A stretch of DNA of 64,000 nucleotides from Strigamia acuminata (lineage: Eukaryota; Arthropoda; Chilopoda; Geophilomorpha; Linotaeniidae). Positions 1-14,600 of this stretch are shown here, piece by piece. Made by a program: the position numbers and the translations under genes. The stretch lies in the NCBI GenBank assembly GCA_949358305.1, contig OX442314.1, positions 13,261,060 through 13,325,059 on the forward strand, read 5' to 3'. The notes beneath the pieces were generated by a model that saw only the letters and a list, made by a program, of their open reading frames with translations, was not told the origin of the DNA and did no database searches. Position 1 is the first letter of the stretch. The number at the start of each line of letters is the position of its first letter.

Positions 1-2653
1 GAATGTCTTGAAAACTGCAATTTATGATTGCATTTGTGGAGACGTTTCTCCATACTTATTGATTACGGTCGAAAGGCCGTGAGTTTGTCTCATGTTTTCC
101 AAGACAAAGTGCACCCGCCCGTCTGCTTCTTGGGTTAGAATTTGGTTAAGCCCACATGCAATTGAATTTGTTTATTGAAGATGTCACAGAATTTCGACAG
201 AAACTAGCTCCGAATTAAATGTTCAGCAGACAAATGATGCAGTATTATGTACTGTAATCGTGTAAAATTTAAAATATCTGTATTTGGCACATTTACTGAG
301 GAAAATAACGAGTTGAATTAGTGCAGAAAGTTGCAAGATTAAAACCAAATGTGTTTATGTTTAAATAATTTCAAAATAATTTATTTACGCAGAGTAATCC
401 ATAAATTAGATACATATATTTATTCTAAAATAAAAGGTTTCCGAAACTAGCTAAAGATGAAACATTAATGTCTTATTTTCTTTTTACCTTACACTTAATT
501 TCCTCGTGACAAGGAAAACTAGTCGCGAGTTGTTTACAAGTGCTGCATTAAGTCTTGACCTAATAGGACAAATAAACAGAGACAGTTTGGAAGCAAGTTC
601 ATCAGGTCGTTCATAAATTATTTACCAACTCGTAATTAAAAATTAAAATAAAACTTTTTCTAATAAGGGTTTGTCAGAGACGAGAAAGTGCAATTAAAAG
701 TGGAATTGATAAAAACAATCGAGAACACAGCACTAGGTAGTTTTTCATCTCTTATTTTTAATTTAACTTTAACTGAACCGGTGCTGATTGTGGAATTAAA
801 ATTGAAACAAAAGTCGGAAGTAATTAAAGAAAGGCTAGAAGTTCTTAAAAAGCTGTCAGCTAGGAAACAGCGAGCTGTTACGGGCGTCATTTGGACCATG
901 CTTCGGAATTTTACGATGGCAAAATGAATGGCTTTACTTGTACAATTTTTTCCATCTCTCTCTCGCACACTTCTTTCCCTTCTCCAACACGTATAAAACA
1001 CATGTTCCCCTCGGAATTTCATATTCGCAGAAACTTTCTTGCATTAATCGGCGCCTACTCTTATATATATATGTATATATATGTATATGTATATACGGGT
1101 GCTCGGTCCTTTTTCACATCTGCTACTCACACTCTCTGTTGGCTGGTATTAAATGTCTTCTGGCACCAGCTATTGACACCAAAGGCAAAGTGGCTTTGCC
1201 TGCTGGTGCCCAATGTCTTTGCTCGTGGGACCCACGGGAGTCGTCAGCTGTGTTTTAAGTTTTCAGTGGACCGATAACAATCTCATTTCCATTTTTTTTT
1301 TTTTTTTTTTTTTATTTTTCTTTTGTTTTTCTTTTGTCACAAAAAGGTAAAGGAGAAAAATGTTGGTCTTATCATGGTCGCCCTTTGCGCTCCGCTGCTG
1401 ACCACTGTTTGCAACGAGGTAATTGCAAACGAGGAAAAGCAGAAAAGATGGTGGAAAAGTCACGTCCGTGGGGTTTAATATGATTCGTGTTGGGTCGACG
1501 TCAACAGATTTGAACACGACCTTTAGTGAACCCTTTCTCTATGTTCTCTTTTGTCAACCCCCTGCAGACGACGAAGGCGCGTGCCACCTTTCCCTTTCCC
1601 TTTCTCCTCTTGTTCGGGGATATTAATTTGGCATTGCAGCACGCGCCCGATGCCAGTCGAGGTATTTTCATACGACTTGTCTTTGCCAATGAAATTGCTC
1701 GATACTTATTTGATGAGACTTAACCGATTAAAGTGTTCAAATTTGAACTGCGTTTGGGGATTAGTGCGGGCTCGGTGTCAAGATTTTGTTTGTTTTTGCT
1801 GCTGCGTGACAAGCATGATGGATCACTCGGGTTGACATTAGCCTCATTTATTGTGGCCATTTATTTTCATGATGCAGTGAAAACATGCTTTTGGAGGGCA
1901 CTTTGGAATCTTCAGGTTTGGAACGGAGAAAGAGCATCGCCCTCGGAGCACTCATTTGCCTCGGCATTGGCAGCGTGCCAGTCGCCGCTCTATTTTATTT
2001 TACATTTCTCTCCCTTTGACTATCACCAAATGATTGGCACTGGCACATCACATCGGTGGCGTTGGTGGCTCTGCCTTTTTAAATCTATAACTCTAAATAT
2101 TTGCTTGTGTGTTATAAACGTGTCTCTTTAACGCAACTTTGGTGGCAACAACCGAAGTGATATCATTTGTTGCGTGCAATTTATTGAACAGTTATGTTTC
2201 CATTAAAGAAGCGGAGGGAAGCGAAGCATTTGGCAATATTCTTTCCTATGTGCCATACGACCTCAACATTCAAAGTCATCGTCTAGCGACGTGTCAAATG
2301 TACATGCTTGTTAGCACTGGCCGACCTTAGGAACCGCCGCAACGGCGTTGTGTGGGGAATATGGCCCCATGGACCAATGACTGGTGCGGACTCTTATTGG
2401 CGCCTTTCTCGTACAGCGCAGATAAGTGCGTGCACATGCAATAAAAGTCTGACCTTTTCTCTTATTTTTCCGGCGAGGAGGAGAGGGAGGGAGGGAGGCG
2501 AGTCGACGTGCAAATTCTCGAGTCTCGTCGTTTCTGAATGAGAAATGAGAAATCTATAACTGTGACCTTTTAAATTTGGAAAACAAATGAGAATGACATT
2601 TGGGGATTGAAATTTTTATTTTATTAAAATGTTTTTTTTTTTATTTCTTATAG
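1..2653. other. Non-coding stretch, probably neurexin intron
   Basis: No exon with recognisable homology was found on either strand. The first visible neurexin exon starts at 2654 in mid-protein, so this is most likely the intron before it. It contains an AT dinucleotide-rich tract around 1060-1095, a poly-T run around 1290-1313, and a short imperfect direct repeat around 1140-1220 (two copies of a GCTGGT...AATGTCTT motif). Open frames here are short and look random. Confidence 0.6.
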
Positions 2654-5600
2654 TTTTTTATCACGGTTGATGGAGTTTACACTGAAAGAGGAACAACTGC
2701 AGGGCCCTTCACCATGTTGTCTAGCAGTGCAGTCTACGTTGGAGGCAGCGACAACACCGAGGGCTTACAGGGATCTCGAATTAGGAGCAACTTTGTTGGT
2801 TGTTTGAGAAAGGTTTGTGAGATAAATATTCTGACTTAGACAACTAATGAGTCAGTGACAGTTGACGCAGTTCTATGTTCTAGTTTTTTAAATTTGTGTT
2901 TAAATGTTATTTTACTAAACTTACGGAACGTTTTAGAACGTTTTCTAAACTTATGAAACCGGTGTCATTTTAAAACTCAGAAAAAAATTTACTTCTCACA
3001 GATTACTTTTTAGGTGAATTAATTCTATTTGAACCATTTTATAACACTAGAAAAATCGGGTTGCTAACTGCTTTCAATTCTAGGTTTTGCAGCCATAAAG
3101 TTTGATTTTTGCTATTTTTAATTTTTTTTTTCTAAACTTATGAAAAGTAGTCGTATATATTTTTTTTGGAAATTTTTTTTTTTAATTTTGTTTAATAATA
3201 TTAGATTCAATCATTTATCTTGGCTGTCAGACTGGATTCACCTGAGAATCGAATTGCTCGAACACCATCTGTTGATTCGATTCGTCTAGAGAAACGGATT
3301 AAAGATTACTTTTCTCAATACTCATTACATCATAGACAGAAATATGAAATTGGTTTAATTCTCAATGGGCACAATGCAATTGAAAGTACAAGGGTTGATT
3401 TCAATTTAACTGTCGTTGCGAACATTCGCTTACATCCAACTTGATGTTTGAGTTAAAACTGTAGAGTTGAACTTTTTTGATCATTTGTGTAACCATTTAT
3501 GCGAGTAAGTTGGAGTTGTTGACATTGCATGTATAGCGGAAGTTATTGGGCAATTCAATTAAAACCGGTATGTCTGATGTTATATTTTCTTTGCGCACGC
3601 TCCGTAGGTTGAATTCACTGCCGACACCCTTAATTTGAACTTGATCGAACTGGGCCGTCTTGGCAATAAGCTCATCAACGTCCATGGCAACATCCAGTTC
3701 ATGTGTCAAGAAGTAGAAGCGGCTGATCCAATCACTTTCACCAACAAGGAATCTTTCTTGGTAAATATCACAATCTCGTTTCCTCACATATTCTACTAAC
3801 ACACTGGTGAAATGTCGACTTTGCATCTCCTACCTACACGATATCGATTTGAACGTTCAAACAACTGTTGACATGCTTTTGGGCCCTCTAATGACACGAT
3901 TTCGGCAAAAGCTTATTGTATGCTCAAAAACACACGGTCACGCGAAATGATTCGATGGCCGCTGGGAAATGCCACTGTTGAGGTCGAAACACTTTTGGTT
4001 CGCACTGCCCTGTGTTCACCTGCTGCTAATTGCTAGCTGTAAAGAAAAGGTCGTGAACTATCGATCCATATGGAGTGGGCTCGCGCAATAATTATGGGGT
4101 TAGAAAGGAAGGAAGGAAGAAAAGTCTTTTTTTTTTTTTTTTTTTAAAGAAGATATTTAGAAGAATTATGTGTTCGCTGAGAATAGATTTTAATTTTTTT
4201 TTTTTACCAGCAAAATTTTGTTAAGAATTCAGATTTTTTTATATATGTTTTTTAGCCGAATTGTGGTCGTTGTCAGCGGCTTGCGTATGCAGCTATCGGT
4301 TGGTCGCATGGAAGAATCCACCTCCATCTTTCAACCAACTGATAACTGCAATCGTTAAGGACTTAAGTTCTCATGTGGTTCAAAAATATATTTTATAATA
4401 TATTGCTTTTTGCGGAATAAATTCCAAAAGTTCATTATTTGTATATTAAATAATGTATTTCATAATACAATCGAAAAAATTGAAAATTCATTCATATTTG
4501 ACATTGAATTCAATGCATTTCAAAATACATTGCAAAATATTTTTGAATCATGTGGGTTGACCGGTTAGGTAAAATTTTTTTTTTTTTTGTTTTTCTGAAT
4601 TATTTAAGTTTTCAAATTCAAAACTCAAAAGCAAGAGAAAAAAATATTTAATCTCATATTTTCCGTGAGTAAGAAATTGTTTTGTTTCCATAAGAATCTT
4701 GCGAAATTCCAATTACGTAAGTTCAGGTTATATCTGGCGCTTAAACAAACATAAGTTTTAAGTTAGTAAACGGAAATTATTACCGAATGTTTCTGTCTGG
4801 ATAGCGACAAAACCCTTCGGCGGTTAGCATGTAATAATAAATCCAACAACTATTTTGTTTATTGGATTTTATCCATCCAACGAGGATGCCTCCAGTTTTA
4901 ACCCTAACGACTAGGGCATGGACTAGGTCAACGTCGAGACGGAAGATTTGGACAAGTGCTTGTAAACAATCTCTTATCTCACAATGAATGAAACACATTG
5001 AATATTAATTGAATATTAATTTCTGCAATGAACCATGTAAAGCCTGTTGGCACAAGTGCGAGAGATTATAAGCTAAAGAGTTTTCTTGATTTTGATTGAA
5101 AATGGCCGGGAATCTCGCAAAATTACATCAGCTCTTTCTTGATTGCTTCTTGAATATGATTTTTTTTTTCTAGAAGAACTTTTCAAATTGATAATTTGGC
5201 TGTGCCATATCAATTTCTCGTCGTATTATTTTCAATAAATTGATTTTTACATTCCGTCTGTTTGAAATTTCAGCCATGAAGTCATAAAACAAGTGAGCGC
5301 GTATGGTCCTGTATGCTATTACTCTTGTTGTGTAACTTGCTTGCAATCTCTCAAACGAAGGTTCAATTCATGCTTATGCATACAAAATAAACTGGAAAGA
5401 GCTTAGAATGACTCCAATGCTAAGTTATATTCATTATTACCGGTACCGTAAGACTTTTTTTTAAAAAAGGTGATGTATGATTTTCTAATTAGATTTGAAC
5501 TAAGTAAATGTTCTTAAAGAGGATTAAACATCCGAGCAATAATTTACTACTGGTGAAGTGGAAAGCTTAATGAAAATATTTTTTTTGAATTCTAGATAAG

Positions 5601-8600
5601 TAGTTTATATATATTTATACAATGCCTATTCCATTATTCACAATTTGTTCTATTTTTTTTAGAAAAATTAAAAAGCACTTGTGCTACTGCCAAAGGGTTG
5701 CTGCCAGACTTTTCAAAAATCCGACACATCGTTAGCTTAAGCTTCTTATTTCTGATTAGATTTAAACTAGGTGAATATTCTTGAGGAGGATTATTAGACG
5801 TCTAAGTAATAATGTACATCTAGGCTAATAAGTTTCACCATTAATCTTAAATGGTAGAGAGTATAGAATTAATTTCTATGTATATTAATGTGCACTTGAG
5901 GTACCCACTTCCATTGTCCACAAGGCGCATTCATAAAGCCATTTAACCTTGTTTAACATTAGTTTAAATAATCTAAACAAGTTAAAATGGCTTTTTGGAT
6001 GCGCCTATGTTTATTTCTGCACTTGTTTCTACTGCCAAAGGCTTGCTGCTAGATTTTTTTGTTTCTACAAACTTTTTGTTTGGCGACTGATTTTCACAAT
6101 AATTGATTGATTGATTTGTAAATGAAATTTAATGTTTTGTATACGCACACTATACACTTTTATCTTCACTTTCACTTTCCCTATTAACTGTTAGTAGTGT
6201 GTAGTAGGCAATAAAAATGGCACTCTTTTGTCTGGCACTTAGGAATCAGGTAGCCGTGAGGACCCTATTACCTTTACTACCATGGATTCTTTCTTGGTAG
6301 GTACTGAATTCTGTCCGTGGGAATGTATTCATTTATATGTATTTATACTCCCACCTTATTTGTTTATAAGTTTTTATGGATAAATCTTTATGACTTTTCA
6401 TTAGTAGATAGGCCTATTCTATTTATGTTGGCTTTTTGCCTTTTTCTTAACGTGGACTGAAATTTGGAAATTAAAATCTCTAAATTACATGTGTCTGTGG
6501 AAATGAAAAGTGTTTTCCACACATTTTTAATGAGGTCTTGGCTTTTAAAATATTAATTCTATTAAAAGCTTATTAATACTGTTATTAAAAAGTTCTTGAC
6601 TTTTTCTGAGTCGAACAATTACCAAACTTTGTATTATTTGCTTGAATTGAATTGAATGTTGTTGCACTTTTTTGTTTTTCTTTTCTCTCCTCTCTTTCTC
6701 TCTTTCTCTTTCTCTCTCTCTCTTTCTCTTTCTCTTTATTTGCTTTTTATGCAATTCAGCACGGGAAATGGCAGTAATCACAGCAGTTGGGTGCTTAATA
6801 GTTTTGATAATTATTTTTTTACTTTTTTGTTTCTCTTTAAAAAAAAATTCAATAATTTATTCATCGATTTTATATCAACATTTGTTGTGTGCATGCTTTT
6901 TTTTTCTTCTCTTCTTTCTTTAGATTCTCCCAAGTTGGGAAGGAACTCGAACTGGCAGCATCAGTTTCAAGATCCGTACGAACGAGCCAAACGGATTACT
7001 CATGTATAACAGCGGCGCCACAACTGCAGGCGGCGATTTTTTCGCTTTCGAGATGATGGACGGACATATTTATTTACTACTCAACTTGGGCTCAGGTGCA
7101 GTCAAAGTGAAGGCGAGCAATCGACGCGTGGACGACGGGCATTGGCATGCCATCACTTTGCGCCGTTCTGGTCAAACGGCAAGAGTCACGGTCGACGAAT
7201 CTGCAGCCGATTTCGTCACGCCAGGCAATTTAAAAAAAAAATCTAAAAAATTTTATATATTTATAAAAAAATATTTTTTTTGCTAATTTGCATAGGGGAA
7301 TCGAATCAGTTGGATTTGGAAGGCGCGCTTTTCGTCGGCGGAGTGGGCACTAGTTTGGATGCGATTGTCGTGCCCGTTGAACTATGGACAGGAACTTTGC
7401 GTTATGGTTACGTGGGCTGCATGCGTGATCTGGTTGTGAACGGCAATGCTGTCGACATTGCCACGTATGCCAAGAAGCAGGACTCGGGAAGTATTCGGCC
7501 TGCGTGCCACACACTGCCACCGCAATGCGACAGTCAACCATGCATGAACGGGGGAGTTTGCTCCGAAGGCTGGAACCGCTTCATCTGCGATTGCTCGGCA
7601 ACGGGTTTCGTGGGACCAACTTGTGGAAAAGGTATAAAAAAAAAATTAATTCTCAGAAAAAAAACTCTTCCGAAATAAATGATGGACAAGAAAATTACGT
7701 GACAGTTGAAAGTGGTCGTACATCATTTTGACATATTGTCATTTCTGTCTGTCGCTTAAATGACGCTTTAATGGATTTTTTTGTGTGTAAAGAAACAAGT
7801 TGATTTTTGATGGAAATATTATAAAAGGCGGAGTTTAAATCGTGCGAGAAGAAAGGGATTTATTCGAGCATCACAACCACTAATGGCACGGGAAACAGGA
7901 CTCGAATGCGATTTGCTTCGTCGTGTCCATGTGACAATGGGCGAATTGTTATTTGCTCTTGGCATTGTTCTGCGTAAAATATGCGTCTACGCGTCTTAAT
8001 CTCCGGACGTTCAGTTCAGTCCAGCGTTGGATTATCAGTTGGCCGCACAATAAAGATAAAATTGGCTCTGCATTCGTAATGGATTGAACATTGAACTCGC
8101 TCTCAAAAGGTTTAAATCATTTTATTACGCTCTTATCTCTTTATAGTGACCCAGCTACAATTAAACTACCGTAGGTAGAGTTACAATTTAATACACGAAA
8201 AATAGAATAAAACATTTTATTCGAGACAAATCCAAGAAAACAAATCAAAACACTTTTCATAGACATGGTTTTATGTTGCGAAAGGATACAACTAATGAAG
8301 AATGGCGGATTAAAACGGGGAATAAAAAAAAATGTATGAAAAAGAGAGGTCTTAAAAGACGAGATAAGTTCTTTGCAGTTATTGATGGTGGAATTAATGA
8401 AAAAAAAATAGGTTTCCATTTGAGAAAGGGTGTATACCCACTAAAGAAATATGCTAGGCAAGCGAAAGAGAAGGATAGACGGAGTGAAAAAGCTCTTTTG
8501 TTGTCGATTTAGGTTTTACAAAAGCAATTCACGTTTCGGTTGCACAAGAGACTCACTTAATGAGTATTGAGTTAGACAAGAGTCCTGCTCCCCCTCATTT

Positions 8601-11600
8601 GTCCCAGAAGAACGCACTTATTTTGTCGCCGGTATTAGGAAGAGGAGCACATTTCTGTGTATAAAAGGTCCTTTGCGGTGGACCTAACAGCTCTTGGAGT
8701 ACTCTTGCACCGGCCATTCTCTTATCAACGAGAGGGAATACCGTGTCTTGTCGGTTTGCTCTTGTAAAGAAATGTGTTTGGAATAAAAGCCACTGCAATT
8801 ACAAATGTAATGCAATTTTTTTGTTTTTGTTAGAAGTGTACAATGTATAAATATTTTTCAACGGATAAATTAATAATTACTGCGCTAATTTGGTAGATTA
8901 ATTTAACTTAAGTTTCCCATAGGGCCAGGAAGCCAAATGAGTAGGTTTGCCAGCCTAATTAGTGGGATATTGTGTAAAGAGGAGGTGGCATTGACATCCA
9001 CGTCCACATGTTTTGTCTCCCATCGCCTTTAATGCTAATTCGCTGTCTTAGGCTTCGCAAATTGAATTTTCGTCTGGATTTGTCAATTTTCTTTCATCAG
9101 TGCCTCCCTTCGATTTCTTTCCTAACAAAACAACCAAGACGCGATTTTTTTTTACAATTATATTTAGTTTGTTCATTCATAATGGAGATTATAAAATGAT
9201 GTTTTGTTCTTATTTTTTAATAACTCCGCCTTTGGTTGTGCGCAGTGAGCCAAGCTGAAGGAACAAATCTCAACATTTGAATGCAGTCTTCATTTTAAAT
9301 TGCAATTCGTGGAATAAGACTCGCTATTTGTTTTCATCTAGTGTGTCAAGACGAAAATGAGCTTGTATAGTACTCTCTAAAAGTAAAGTTTTCCTAAAGC
9401 TGATATTTATTCGGGTGTGAAAAATAAAAGAAAAGAGAAAAAAGTGTGTGAAAAAGTTGAGATTCAGATTGCAGCGAGGTGTAAATCTCTATTTCTTGTT
9501 ATTTCCTCAATTTTCAGATGCAACGACGCTGAATTTCAACGGCGACCAATACCTTCGAGTATCTTTACCGGACGAATCACATACTCAAGCAGAAGACTTA
9601 GTACTGCGCTTTCGCACCACTCGTCCGAGTGGTCTTTTATTAGCTTCCACCACCGAAAAGACAACGGACCGCCTCGAAGTGGCCATGGAACTCGGGCGCA
9701 TTAAATTGGCCATTCATCTTGGCGATAAGGAAAAAGTAGGTTGTGATTCTGAATTTGAAACGATTAAAGCAGAGGGGAATATTTCTTTTTCGTTTCTTAT
9801 TACGTGTGCGGCTCGTAATTTTAATTTAAAGGAATAAAAGAAGAAAAAAAGGAATTTAAAAGTTTTGAATTCAAGTGCACCGTGTGAAAATTAATTGGAG
9901 AAACTCATTTCCGTTGCTAGCAAGGCGTTTTGCACTTTTCATTTCATTTCCCCTTTACCTTTACCGCTCTCGCACTCTCTGAAATCATTACACGACGAAG
10001 GAGGGAACTGATACATCAGAAAATAATTTTCTCAGCCCCGTTTTTGCCGGTTGATGTGCAAGAAAAGAAATTTCTCACGCTAGAACAGTTTGAGTAAGCT
10101 GATAGTCTATTGTGAGCAGATTGAGGATGTCTTTATTAAGCTGGCAAAGGCAAAAGCTTTGTTTCAAGTGGATAGATAGATATATTCGTTTTATCTGAGC
10201 TCAAATTCGCTCCAAATCGCTTTATTACGCTTTTAAAAGAGATATTTTGTTAATTTTACTTTCAAGATAATGCACGCAGGAAGTGGACTAAATGATAACC
10301 AATGGCACACACTACGCATGTCTCGCAGGGGCCGCAGCGTTGAACTCAAGGTGGATGATGAACCAGCTGTTTTAGGTAAATGACCTAAACCCTTCTCGAT
10401 CTAACCTTTCCCTTTCTTTCCTTTCCTTTCCCCCTCGTTAGCTTCAATAAGGCCCGAAAGGATTCATCTTAATGTCTAGCCTAACACTACATAAACGAGT
10501 GCATTAAACTTAAAGAAAATTTACTTTGCAAAAGAAGCATCTGCAAATAATGGCAACTTCATGCTGCAATCTCTTGTCCTCATGTCACATAGGAAGAAAC
10601 AAAGAAAGACAAATTAGATTTTGCTGGGATTTCATTTCTTAATTGTAAATTATTTAACTTTTTCTTATTAAAAATTTTAATAAACATGTTTAGACAAGTG
10701 GGCAAGAGTGGCAAAGCACTGGTGTGCACTGTCCGCAAGGAAAGGGAACCATACCTGAGCCTTTTTAATTTAAATTTAAAATAAAGAAAAGAAAAGAAAA
10801 AAAAAAAATAGAAACAAAAAAATCCCTTCTAACCGACCGAAATGTTTTTTTGTTTTGTTTTTTTTTAAATTCTGTTTTTTTGTTTTTGTTTTTTTTTTAT
10901 CTGTGAAAGCGAAGCCTGCCATTTTTCTGATTGGCTCTTATCTTTTCCCTTTTGCAGACGAAGTCTCAGGTAAGCACACAACCCTTGAGTTTCGGACAAT
11001 GCACATTGGTGCTGTTAGCGGCCTTGGTCCCCCTGCCCCTCAACAGTCGACTGCCGGCGCCGGTGGCGGTGGCGGCCGTGAGACCCGTGAGAGCCCAAAT
11101 TTTGTTGGTCACATGCAGCAGCTCGTCTTTAACGGAGACCGCTTCTTTGATACGGCTCGCACTGGGCAAGTGGCCAACATGGAGGTGACAGCAAAATTTG
11201 GGAAGAAGGAACTCGTTGTGCACCATCCAGTGACCTTCAAGTCCAAACACACTTTCGTGGGCCTGTCGCAACTGAAGGCGTACTCGACCATGAACTTGTA
11301 CTTCCAGTTCAAGACGCTCGAGCCGAACGGGCTCATCTTGTACAATGTGGGCAAAGGCCAGGATTTCGTGGCCATCGAATTAGTGAACGGACATCTCCAT
11401 TACTTGTTCAATCTGGGTGATCGGGCGTGGCGCGTGCGTTCCAACACGCGCAACACGCTCAACGATAACCGGTGGCACGCGGTGACGATCGGTCGGCCGA
11501 CCCCGCGCCAGCACACGCTCATGGTGGACGATATGATAGCCACGGTGACGTCGGCGGGAAACAACATCCATTTGGATTTAGATGGGGTGTTGTACGTGGG

Positions 11601-14600
11601 CGGAGTGCCCAAGTCTATGTATTCCACTCTTCCGAAAATGGTGCAATCCAAACACGGATTCGAAGGATGTTTGGCATCTCTGGATCTGAACGGAGAAACA
11701 CCCGATCCCACGCGGGATGCACTCATACCCAGCACGAGCGTTGTTGCCGGATGTGATGGTACACAAATCTACTTGAACCACTGAAAAATATTGAATGAAT
11801 GAATGAATGCCCTCTGTCTTTCCTTCCCACCTTCTTTGCAGTGCGCTCAAACTTCGACAACTCCGACAATTTATCATTTCTTGTTCTCTATATCAATATC
11901 AATTGTTAAATTTCCTTTTCGTTTTTACAGTTTCTACACTTTATCGCCTTTAACTTTGAAACTTTCTTTAGATTTACTGTTTTTAATTCTGTCATTAAAA
12001 AAAGATTAATGATTAGGTAATTAATTCAAGTAAATTTAATTTTGCACAAAAGTCGACGGTATTTTTCTTTTTCTTTCTTTTCTTTTTCTTTTTTCTTTTT
12101 CTTTTTCTTAATTTTTTTTTCGTTTGGATACCGTTAATGTAAAGCTTTAGCCCGCTCTTGTTTTATATCATCGTTGAAAAATTTATTAAATTGTTTAACA
12201 CGAGCAATTAGGCATGGTTTTTTACATTACTCTTTTTTTTCTTTTTCTTTTGATTTATGTTTTAATAGGACCAAGTACAAAATGCAGCCCGCATGCGTGT
12301 GCCAATAGAGGAGTTTGTATTCAACAGTGGAACAGTTACACGTGCGATTGCGATATGACATCGTTCACGGGCCCTACCTGTTCTGATGGCAAGTTTTATT
12401 TTGCTTTTTTTCTTTCAAATTTCCATATTTTGTAAAATCTTTTATTTATTTATTTATTTGTATCTTTTAGAAAGTTCAGCGTACGAATTCGAGCCATCCC
12501 ATGGTGTCATCACATTTACTTTCCCATTGGATAAGCGTCCCGACACCAAGGCCGATTTGTTGGCTTTGGGTTTTATCACCAACAGAGATAAGGCAACACT
12601 AGTGCGCATTGACAGCAGCAACACCAACGATTTTATGGAACTAGGAATTGTACGATTTTTTTTGTACAATCAAGCTTGAAATATGAAACTGGAAAAAAAA
12701 AATATTTTATTTTTTAGGTAAATGGTAATATTATGATGATGTACAATATGGGTACTGAAGATCATCCAATTGGGGAAATGGCCACTAAAGTTAACGATGG
12801 CCAATATCATGTTATACGCTTTACTCGCTCCGGAGCTAACTCCACCTTTCAATTAGACGATTATAACGTGCAAATTAGACAACCAGGAGGTTAATCCTTT
12901 TTAATAATAATAATAAAAATTAAAATAAATATATAAATAATAATATATATATATTTTTAAAAATGTTTTTGAAGGCAAGCAATTGATTGTGTTCAATAGT
13001 CAGTCACGAATCCAAATTGGTGGACGACTTAACTCCATAAAAAGGACGGTCGAACAGCCTTTCGAGGGAATTATCTCGGGGCTCGTATTCAACGGATTGC
13101 GCGTTTTGGATTTAGCTTCCGAGCGCGATCCTAGAATCACCATTCAAGGCGATGTAACTCTGTTGTTATCCCTACCTTTGGCGGTCAGTGGGAGTATACG
13201 TCCCACGCGCCCGTCTGGGCGAATTCAAGGTGAGACGCAAATCTCCCGGATGCAACAGGTAAGCAAACAAGAAACTAAAACCAATTGAAGACAATTAATT
13301 GAAACTCGATATAGACGACAGCCACAGGTAGCTCCGACACGGATGATATTGTTTTCTCCGGCTCCGGGTGTGGAGCCGACGACGACGAAGATTGTGCCAC
13401 AACACTGGACACTGGTTCAGGTAATGCTGCAACCCACCTGCATGTCCTATATGTTTAATTATGATCAAAATAATTGGAGTTCTAGTTTCAAGCATGAGAC
13501 AAAAAGTAATGATAATGAATTTAATTTGAATTTTTAAAAAAAAAATTATGTAATGTTTTTGTCTCACAATTTTGTATGTATAGAGTGCTTGCACGATCCC
13601 TTCACTCACTCACTCACTTCACTCCACTTGACTTCACGTCACTTGACTTCCCTTCACTCACGACCCCATCACTGTCTCGATTGGCTTGTTGAATTTAAAG
13701 GAAAGCAAAGGAAAGCAAAGTTTGAATAGAGATTCCCTTAGCAAAAACCTACACAACGTGATATGTAACACCACTCGTAATTGACTTGTGATTTGTGCCT
13801 TGCAGTAGCATGAGTTTAATTTCTTGATGGTATAACTTTATATTGGTATATTGGTATATTGGTATTGTATTTGTATTGTACTGTTCTGCTTTGTGTGGTC
13901 TTTGCTGCAGGCGATGATCTGATTACCCCGGTGTTCATTCCCACCACCACTCCAAAACCTCGAAAAACCACCACAACTCCCAGTCCAAGAAAACGACCCG
14001 CGGAGGGATCAGGCAAGCACTGTGAGGATGACGACGAGGATTGCGAACAGGGCTCTGGCTCGGGCGAGCTGAGCGGAGTCCGTCCGAAAGTAACCCCCGA
14101 CGACATATTCTTCCCTTCGACAGCTGTGGTGACCACGACGACGACCACGACTCGAGCGTCGGTGAACGCGCACACGCCGACCCTGCAGAGGCCCACGCTG
14201 CCCCCCATCATCCATTTGCCCGAATCGGAACGCGAACCGACCACGAGGGCTCCGCGAGGCAAGACGGGGGACTTTCTTCCGCCTTTTCCCACCACTTCAC
14301 TGCCGCCCATCTTGTTAGCTACGACCGATCGGCCTATTGTTTTCGTCAACTACGACGATTCGCACGGCCGCCGCCCGAAGACCGAGTACGGCGGCTCGCC
14401 GGGGAGCAACGCGCAGAGCACCGCGCTCGTGATTGGCGTGATCGCCGGCATTCTCATCGCCATCGTCCTCATCATTCTGCTCGTGTACAAATGCCGCGGC
14501 CGCTCCGAGGGATCGTATAAAATTGACGAAAGCAAAAACTACCAGTTTGCGGCGTCGGGAGGCGTTGGCGTGCCCGGAAACAGCCTGATGCTGAACGGAC

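Noticed and set aside
1263-1517. 84-codon minus-strand ORF rich in Lys
   Set aside because: It reads through a poly-T/poly-A run; low-complexity chance frame.
3220-3444. 74-codon ORF in a neurexin intron
   Set aside because: It lacks an ATG at its open end, shows no family and lies in an intron; probably chance.
13816-14349. 177-codon minus-strand ORF over neurexin
   Set aside because: Antisense to the Thr/Pro-rich stalk exon of neurexin; low complexity and no homology.
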